Source: Antedon mediterranea
Lineage: Eukaryota > Echinodermata > Crinoidea > Comatulida > Antedonidae
Direction of reading: 5' to 3'
Assembly: GCF_964355755.1 (NCBI RefSeq)
Contig: NC_092676.1
Span: forward strand, 23,666,288-23,730,287
Length of the DNA stretch: 64,000 nucleotides
Shown: positions 60,546 to 64,000 of the stretch, one piece after another
How positions within the stretch are numbered: position 1 is the stretch's first letter
How the letters are laid out: each line of letters starts with the position of its first letter
The notes under the pieces: generated by a model
Databases searched by the model: none
What the model was told of the DNA's origin: nothing
Seen by the model: the letters and a program-made list of their open reading frames with translations, nothing else
Program-made: the position numbers and the translations under genes

Positions 60546-61621
60546 TGATGACGATGATATGATTATCTTACAAGTATATATTATGCTATATTTCAGATTA
60601 TTATATATTATGTTAAATATAAAGGACGGTGCTGACATAGGTTCGGTTTCTGCTACGAAAAAATAACCGGTTATTAACTGTGTAAATTAACCCCAATTTC
60701 TTTGCAGCAGAAACAGGAAAAATTTTCAGAAACCGGTTTAAAACTAAATGAAATAAATGGTTCATTCAGCGCTATTCAGCAGAAACATACAATTAATAAC
60801 TCCATTTTGATAGTATTATACGGTTACTATACGTACTTGGTTTGCATTTGTACGTCACCTCTGCATATTTGCTAGTTCCTGGGCACGGGTCGGTACCAAA
60901 CTCTTGATTGGTTACCCTAAATGTGCACTCTCTCTTTCCATTACATAGATTCTTGACAGTCTAAAAGCAAACAAAAATTAAAATGTTTTATTGTTATCCG
61001 TTTCAATGTAATTTCAATATAATCTACAGTATCAGGGGCAGATTCAGTCAAATTAAACTCAGCACTTCATTTATCACCATTTTTAGGCCCTCGGGCCCCC
61101 TATTACAAAATCCTGGATTTGACACTATCCTCGTGAATACAAAAATATGTGTAGCCAGGATTTTCTGAAGCTAAAGCTTTATTTACCGTATACTATCAAA
61201 CTTGATGTGACAAAAAATGTGATAGTGCCCATATATGGACATGACATGATACCATATTTGGGCAGTACGTCACACTTTTTTTTTGACAGAGCTTAAGAAC
61301 TAATATTTCATTGCAAAGAATCAAATACTGCCTACCTCCAGCTCTCGCCACACCCGTCCTAACCCCTACCACCAATTCCCCAAACACCTTCATATTCACA
61401 TCAACTTACCTGTAAGGAAGAACTCGCATGACAGTTGACATCTTCTACAAAATCCTCCTCAAACATAGTAAACAAGTCTGGGCACATCATACGACTAGGT
61501 AATCGGCGGCCGTAATTTGCCGTTTGTACACCAATAATCGTTCCCTCTGGGCATTTTAATTCTATTTTTTCTTGGTGGCAAGCATATGCTAGGTTTGTTC
61601 TTAATGTCATTGATATCAAAT
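26485..61621 (-). CDS. EVA-1-like receptor with two SUEL lectin domains (5' end missing)
   Basis: Exons on the - strand: 61621-61410, 60960-60837, 58978-58829, 57038-56895, 36869-36717, 29466-29239, 28377-28231, 27593-26485. All are GT/AG; the first junction is phase 0, the rest phase 1; 754 residues are encoded here. Numbering from the first complete codon: SUEL domain 1 about 10-111 with eight Cys and the canonical ANYGR and DPCPGTSKY; SUEL domain 2 about 115-211 with FGRE and DSCSPETDKY instead; then ACVPKK, as in EVA1C. A stalk with sequons (about 215-335) follows, then a membrane span 342-363 (FILYVVLGVCVGIILAML) with a Lys-rich stop-transfer, and a ~390-residue polar tail. EVA-1/EVA1C proteins bind carbohydrate and act as SLIT co-receptors; that function is inferred here. 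The tail is unlike the usual short EVA1 C-terminus. The signal peptide exon is not found. Confidence 0.85.
27782..28030. mobile_element. Short inverted-repeat element, TTAAAGATGTATTGTCC family, copy 2
   Basis: The ends are AAAGATGTATTGTCC and GGGGCAGTATATCTTT, inverted. The inner part near the right end (GTGACATAAAATGACATATT) is shared with the copy at 22046-22366. It lies in the intron before the last exon of the EVA-1-like gene. Confidence 0.7.
28231..28377 (-). CDS. EVA-1-like gene, membrane-span exon
   Basis: Acceptor TTTTTTTTCCAG, donor CTGTG/GTAAGA, 147 bases, phase 1 at both ends. It encodes 21-22 hydrophobic residues flanked by KNKEE outside and a strongly basic DLKMKNKKLKKK inside, the classic type I stop-transfer pattern. 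Confidence 0.85.
28640..28863. repeat. Inverted repeat with ~34-bp arms
   Basis: 28640-28672 (AACCTGATATATTGCAATAG..) is the near-perfect reverse complement of 28830-28862 (..CTATTGCAATATATCAGGTT). The ~150-base interval includes the left end of the AAGCTCTGTC element. Confidence 0.8.
28795..29216. mobile_element. AAGCTCTGTC-family element split by an inserted SINE
   Basis: The left end is 28795-28832 and the right part about 29108-29216. Between them lies foreign sequence including a tRNA-derived SINE. The right end finishes only 22 bases from the splice donor of the exon at 29239-29466. Confidence 0.75.
28867..29107 (+). mobile_element. tRNA-derived SINE
   Basis: A polymerase III box A-like GTGGCTTGGTGG (28878-28889) and an exact box B GGTTCAAGTCC (28922-28932) are spaced as in a tRNA. 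A non-tRNA body follows, with ACAACTCCACTCCC and a tail ending ATCACCCTCATTAAATATATTA. The acceptor-stem pairing of a real tRNA is lost, so this is a SINE head, not a tRNA gene. Confidence 0.8.
29239..29466 (-). CDS. EVA-1-like gene, stalk exon
   Basis: Acceptor CATTCCTTACAG, donor GCAA/GTAAGT, 228 bases, phase 1 at both ends. Encodes an extracellular linker with sequons (NTT, NGT), Pro-containing turns and an end STGFITSFFSLYGHVA that leads to the membrane exon. Confidence 0.8.
34873..34930. repeat. Near-perfect ~28-bp hairpin without loop
   Basis: ATATTTGAAAAATTTGTTTA followed by CAAGTTTA is mirrored immediately by TAAACTTG and TAAACACATTTTTCAAATAT. Only about two mismatches were seen. Confidence 0.8.
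36405..36633. mobile_element. AAGCTCTGTC-family element with inner insertion
   Basis: The ends CTCTGTCTACACTATCAAAC and GATAGTGTAGACAGAGCTT are clear. The middle (about 36500-36569) is a foreign piece ending GCTTTATAAATATTGATAAT(AAT)n, like a SINE or LINE 3' tail. Confidence 0.75.
36717..36869 (-). CDS. EVA-1-like gene, exon after the lectin domains
   Basis: Acceptor TTATTTTTCAG, donor CCAG/GTAAGA, 153 bases, phase 1. The split codon completes ACVPKK, the end of the second SUEL domain, which ties this exon to the one 20 kb away at 56895-57038. The rest is a Pro/Thr-rich linker (TPPTDTFGTQEDAPSPVTRD). Confidence 0.82.
38560..38672 (-). mobile_element. tRNA-derived SINE, second copy
   Basis: On the - strand GTAGCTTTGTGGTTAAGTAG (box A-like, around 38648-38665) is followed by CCAGGGTTCAACCCTG (box B with one mismatch, around 38605-38622), then CAACTCCAATCCCGC as in the SINE at 28867. 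Age-diverged member of the same or a sister family. Confidence 0.7.
42001..42371. mobile_element. Inverted-repeat element, GGGCCTGTTCAGACCTAC family
   Basis: Left end GTTCAGACCTACGGAGTTAT then GCTTTCGTAT; right end ATACGAAAGC then ATAACTCCATAGATCTGAAC, an inverted match over about 35 bases. ACGAAAG and TACGA words recur inside. No coding frame, so non-autonomous; no clear target duplication found. Confidence 0.8.
42975..43050 (-). mobile_element. Decayed SINE head
   Basis: On the - strand TTGTAGCTTGGTGAATAATG followed by GTGCTTGCCTTCAA resembles the SINE at 38560-38672 (GCTGTAGCTTTGTGGTTAAG, GTGCTTGCCTTCAA). Box B is degraded. Confidence 0.5.
43371..43600 (+). mobile_element. 3' end of a decayed LINE
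   Basis: Translation includes VFNALPNCIHNSSRLKQFKS, close to the 'W/FNsLP..I....sl..FK..L' segment that ends reverse-transcriptase proteins of CR1/Jockey/L2-type LINEs. It is followed by a short untranslated stretch and a tail AATAAAGTTATCTTATCTTA, a short tandem repeat as such elements often carry. Confidence 0.65.
45278..45500. mobile_element. AAGCTCTGTC-family element with internal 21-bp tandem repeats
   Basis: Ends AAGCTCTGTCTACACTATC and GATAGTGTAGACAGAGATT. The inner word CATATTTGGGCATATCACTA is repeated about five times in a row (45360-45463), making this copy longer than the usual ~130 bp. Confidence 0.85.
45850..46009. mobile_element. AAGCTCTGTC-family element
   Basis: Ends ACTCTGTCTCACTATCAAAC and an altered GTGTACACAGAGCGT; the middle has the family words GTGCCCATATATGGACACGA and TTTTTTGTCAAACTAGTTTG. 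Confidence 0.8.
46300..46465 (+). mobile_element. Possible LINE 3' tail
   Basis: The stretch ends GTTTGTCAATAAAGTTATTATTAATATTA, with the AATAAAGTTAT..TTA pattern seen at the LINE end near 43585. No protein remnant is readable. Confidence 0.35.
48791..48937. mobile_element. AAGCTCTGTC-family element
   Basis: Left end AAGCTCTGTCTACACTATAA, right end AAGTTTGATAGTGTAGACCAAGC. Inner words AAATATGGCAGTGATATG and TCTATATATGGGCACATCAC are typical of the family. Confidence 0.8.
51649..51913. mobile_element. Two AAGCTCTGTC-family elements side by side
   Basis: Copy one runs 51649-51773, copy two 51779-51913. Both start with a decayed TACACCATCAAACTAGTT-type end and finish GTGTAGACAAGCCT, sharing the same derived ends, so a tandem duplication is likelier than two insertions. 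Confidence 0.75.
52533..52660. mobile_element. Short pogo/Tigger-like inverted-repeat element
   Basis: TA flanks CAGTCAACTCTTCC on the left and GGGAGAGTTAACTG on the right, with TA again after it. A CAGT...ACTG element in a TA target is the pattern of Tc1/mariner-pogo relatives. Inside, ACTTTCTTGAGTTCC and GACTTTCTGGAAAACTGG are repeated words. No coding capacity. Confidence 0.75.
53723..54142. mobile_element. Inverted-repeat element, GGTCTGTTTCTG family, ~420 bp
   Basis: Ends GGTCTGTTTCTGTTGC and GCAGCAGAAACAGGACC, flanked on both sides by TATG, a likely 4-bp target duplication. The inside has several AACCGGTTA-like words. Part of it (about 54058-54142) matches 60665-60720 in inverted orientation. 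Confidence 0.8.
56060..56275. repeat. Tandem copies of the dispersed GTGTCC..GAATAGAGG repeat
   Basis: The words AAAAGTGTCCC, TGAATAGAGGTGTCTCCTGA, ACAGGATTGAACATA and TGTTTTTGCATTGCCCC recur at ~75-80-base spacing, about two and a half copies. Related single copies lie at about 17000-17190 and 33940-34120. Confidence 0.7.
56895..57038 (-). CDS. EVA-1-like gene, second half of SUEL domain 2
   Basis: Acceptor TGTTTCTTACAG, donor ATGCG/GTGAGT, 144 bases, phase 1. Encodes CDSENAIDEMLERCHGRKQC and DSCSPETDKYLKVVYAC, the C-terminal half of a SUEL/galactose-binding lectin domain. The usual DPCPGTxKY is changed to DSCSPETDKY. Confidence 0.9.
57039..58828 (-). other. EVA-1-like gene, intron inside SUEL domain 2
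   Basis: Contains an inverted-repeat element (58222-58338). No other feature was recognised; the sequence is AT-rich. Confidence 0.5.
58222..58338. mobile_element. Short inverted-repeat element, CATACTTGCCAA family
   Basis: Left end CATACTTGCCAATAAATCGG, right end TTTGGTAGGGTTGGCAGGTATG, inverted. GCTAAC stands close to both ends, perhaps part of a target duplication. About 117 bp, no coding capacity. Confidence 0.65.
58829..58978 (-). CDS. EVA-1-like gene, first half of SUEL domain 2
   Basis: Acceptor TTCATTTTTCAG, donor CTTAG/GTATGT, 150 bases, phase 1. Encodes CEEEQMQLMCEESDLLAIKS followed by AMFGREAG and NCPSYSMDN: the N-terminal half of a SUEL domain, with FGR where YGR is usual. Confidence 0.88.
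60506..60555. repeat. (GAC)n/(GAT)n microsatellite
   Basis: About eleven GAC triplets within GAT triplets. The poly-Ser frame on the - strand is a by-product of the repeat. Confidence 0.9.
60640..60789. mobile_element. Inverted-repeat element, GGTCTGTTTCTG family, short copy
   Basis: Ends GGTTCGGTTTCTGCTAC and CAGCAGAAACAT. Internal AACCGGTTATTAACTG and CCCCAATTTCTTTGCAGCAG match the longer copy at 53723-54142 in reverse orientation. Confidence 0.65.
60837..60960 (-). CDS. EVA-1-like gene, second half of SUEL domain 1
   Basis: Acceptor TTTGCTTTTAG, donor CCAA/GTACGT, 124 bases, starts in phase 0 and ends in phase 1. Encodes NLCNGKRECTFRV and FGTDPCPGTSKYAEVTYKC, a textbook C-terminal half of a SUEL domain with the DPC motif. 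Confidence 0.9.
61175..61294. mobile_element. AAGCTCTGTC-family element, damaged
   Basis: Inner words TACTATCAAACTTGATGTGA and GCCCATATATGGACATGA and the right end GACAGAGCTT are present; the left end is altered. It lies in the intron inside SUEL domain 1. Confidence 0.7.
61410..61621 (-). CDS. EVA-1-like gene, first half of SUEL domain 1
   Basis: Acceptor GTTTATTTCAG, donor TTACAG/GTAAGT. The first codon is split, so at least one more exon (with the start codon and signal peptide) must lie to the right; none was identified before 64000. Encodes AYACHQEKIELKCPEGTIIG, ANYGRRLPSRMMCP and VNCHASSSLQ, all diagnostic of SUEL domains. Confidence 0.9.
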
Positions 61622-64000
61622 CTGAAATAAACAAAATGTGAAATATTGATTGCTCACTTTATTTCAGAATAACAATTCCATATATAAACAAACAACACAA
61701 AACGGAAAATTACACTAAAAAATAGAATTTTCTCCCATTTATTGAAGAGATTTGAAGATCGTGCACAGATAAAAATTTAATTTAAATTATAAAAATGGTG
61801 TCATCGTAATTCTTGTAATCTTTGATTGGATTATTATCTAGAGTATTAAGAAATGTATTTTTAAAGCGCATCCTTAAGCTAGCTTAAACTACCCCTTAAA
61901 TCAGAGCTGACATGAAAGATTGAATAACATTCTATACCATCACATGCTGTGGGAAGACTTATGCTTTTACCCGTCCATCATTTCACATATTTTCAATGAA
62001 CATTTGATATTTATTACTTTAGCAGCTGAAGTTAGGGTGTTCAAAATATTAAATATAGATTTTCAATTTTAATTGACACAGGAAATGGATAAATGGAAGA
62101 GGCTTAGAATATTATTATTTGTCAATTTACAGCTGTGATACAATTTTAATTTTTCCCCTGGCTATGGTACTATAGTAGTTAGTTCTTAAGCCGAATTTTC
62201 CACTAGGCAAATTTGTTGTTGAATCCAACATTTCGTAGAGAAAAAAAATCGCCTACTTTTTCCACTACAAGAACGAATTGTTGAGATTATCATGTTCAAC
62301 GTGTGTCTGCTAAGCCTTTGATTCGCATGAGTGCACATGGCCGCGTCATAGCTTTTTTTCTAAGTTCTGATTGGTTGCGAAATTGTTTGCTTCGCAAAAA
62401 GTAGAAACGATTCGAATATTAATTTCACTGAAGCGAAGAACCTAACTAGAGGGATTTGAAATATGGAAACATGAATACGCATGCATATAAGCCGATGCTT
62501 TCGATTCGCATGAACAAATTTGCCTAGTGGAATATATGCTTTATATTGGTGTACAAAAATGCATTTGGTCAAGTTTAATAATCAACAGAAAAGGTGAAAG
62601 CTAAGAATTAATCCTCAATGGAAAAAAGATTCCCTTTGAGGTATTGAAGGTGACAAAAGATTAAGAAAGCAGACATTCACACTAACAATGTAATCTGGCT
62701 TGGCACCACCATCCCTGAGGATGTGGCCACATGCTTAGGAGGAAAATGACCACTAGGCCTGACCAGAGGGTATGACCCATAACCAATAAAGATATCAGTT
62801 GACCTCAACATCAGGGTCAGTAAACTTTAGTTGCACTCTTATATCAACAATAGAAGATAATAGAGAGGAAACAATTAATTTAAGCAATTTGATAAAGAAA
62901 AGTATGATTATCCAGTTATATAGCACTTGAATTAAAGGATTTATATAAATAAGCCCTGTTCTTTGAGTATGAAAAACATGTTATTTAACATTTGGTGTGT
63001 TTAGGAAACTGAAAACTTCTTATTCCACATACAAATCGATCATTAATCATTCCATAACTACTTTGTGCAAAAATTTAAACTATTAATATTTAGTGTTCAG
63101 GTTTTATTATCAGCTGATGTTCCAGTTCTTTGATTCCAGAAAAATGTTCTGGGGTGATTCTGTACACACAGCCAGCCAAGGGTAAGCAAACTGGCACCAT
63201 TTTATGTTCAGCCTACAAACCACACAACCTGGATAAACTCCCTGTGGAATAATACCACTTGTTGGAAAGACAAGGCAATGCATAAATCTGTCAATTTAAC
63301 TGATGAACTAATTTCATTAATTTTCCCCCTGAAAATTCTCTTTAAAATTGAATTGCCTAATGGGGATTATGTTAATTAGGATGATGGGTAAACCACTAAA
63401 AACTATTAAAGAACTCTAAATTTATGGTTCTTGTGGTATTCTTAAGATAGTGACAAAAGACTGATAACTATGTTCTAGACAAATTAATTAACTAAAGAAT
63501 GTGTGTACTAATTTTCTATTATGGTGACTTAATCTATAATTTAAAATATTTTCTGTTTTATCTGAGTATTATCTGTTTTAATCTAGTCTATCTTTATTTT
63601 GATACTCATATATTTTTATATTGTATGTTTAATTGTTTTAAGGATGCACCATTATTATGTGTGCCGCTGTTCAAAAAGCGTTTTCCAAATAAATTATTAT
63701 TATTATTATTATTATAGAGGGTGCTATTTCATCATGACAGAAACAGGGCTCTGAAAGCTGTTGATGAAACAATGGAATTCAAACAACTTGTTTCTTATAA
63801 TATAAACAAATCATTTGAAACTTTGATGTAGAACCATTTTAGTACAAGGACTGACTACTAGCAAAGGCATTCAAATGATTGCCAAAAATTGTTAAGAAAT
63901 TAAGTCATGAGTTTTGTATACCATAACCTATAATCCAGACACATAAATCTTAATGGCAATATAATATTCCACATTTGTTTATACCTTAAAACATTCATTT
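61622..64000 (-). other. Upstream intron of the EVA-1-like gene
   Basis: No exon with a signal peptide and a phase-1 donor was found. It contains an inverted-repeat element at 62198-62532. At about 63560-63716 there is a stretch ending AAATAAATTATTATTATTATT, a possible LINE tail. Confidence 0.5.
62198..62532. mobile_element. Inverted-repeat element, TTCCACTAGGCAAATTTGTT family
   Basis: The 20-bp ends (TTCCACTAGGCAAATTTGTT and its exact reverse complement) are perfect inverted repeats 335 bp apart. GATTCGCATGA recurs inside. No coding frame. Perfect ends suggest a recent insertion. Confidence 0.85.

Noticed and set aside
60303-60638. - strand frame with a long poly-Ser run
   Set aside because: Produced by the (GAC)n microsatellite; flanking codons are AT-rich noise.
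62360-62572. 70-codon - strand frame as candidate signal-peptide exon of the EVA-1-like gene
   Set aside because: It lies within the TTCCACTAGGC inverted-repeat element, lacks a signal-peptide pattern and has no phase-1 donor.

Overview
This is a eukaryotic, AT-rich, intron-dense window from an animal. Many short inverted-repeat elements, frequent TAGGCCTA-type words and an EVA-1-like receptor with two sea-urchin-egg-lectin (SUEL) domains suggest a marine invertebrate deuterostome, most likely an echinoderm. That is inference from style; no rRNA or mitochondrial marker is present to prove it.

Three protein genes can be built exon by exon with consistent splice phases. (1) + strand, 2099-8540: a complete CCT8 gene (theta subunit of the TRiC/CCT chaperonin), 14 exons, 545 residues. 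(2) - strand, 17241-22455: an apparently complete four-exon gene for an unrecognised single-pass membrane protein of 399 residues with three PPxY motifs in its tail. (3) - strand, 26485 to beyond 61621: an EVA-1-like transmembrane receptor with two SUEL lectin domains, a sequon-bearing stalk, one membrane segment and a long unfamiliar tail. Eight exons (754 residues) lie here; the exon(s) for the start and signal peptide are not identified and probably lie past the right edge. CCT8 and gene 2 are convergent. Genes 2 and 3 are in tandem, and almost all their introns are phase 1, so exon sharing between them is possible in principle.

Between CCT8 and gene 2 (about 10.6-15.7 kb) lies a repeat-rich block: a ~287-bp satellite array made of GCGCATG hairpins (about 10.8-13.24 kb), flanked by two diverged copies of a related sequence, then a ~61-bp minisatellite. 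Introns and spacers are full of non-autonomous inverted-repeat elements. The main family begins AAGCTCTGTCTACACTATC and has about a dozen copies; at least six other terminal-inverted-repeat families can be recognised. There are also tRNA-derived SINEs and decayed LINE ends. One SINE sits inside a copy of the main family.

The best candidates for new biology are the unrecognised PPxY membrane protein, the EVA-1-like receptor with a diverged second lectin domain and novel tail, a decayed copy of CCT8 exon 9 inside CCT8 intron 4, a minisatellite built from the CCT8 exon 7 splice donor, and the hairpin satellite. No bacterial-type system, CRISPR array, rRNA or functional tRNA gene was seen. Coordinates come from reading by eye; exon edges were checked for GT/AG and phase, repeat edges are approximate.
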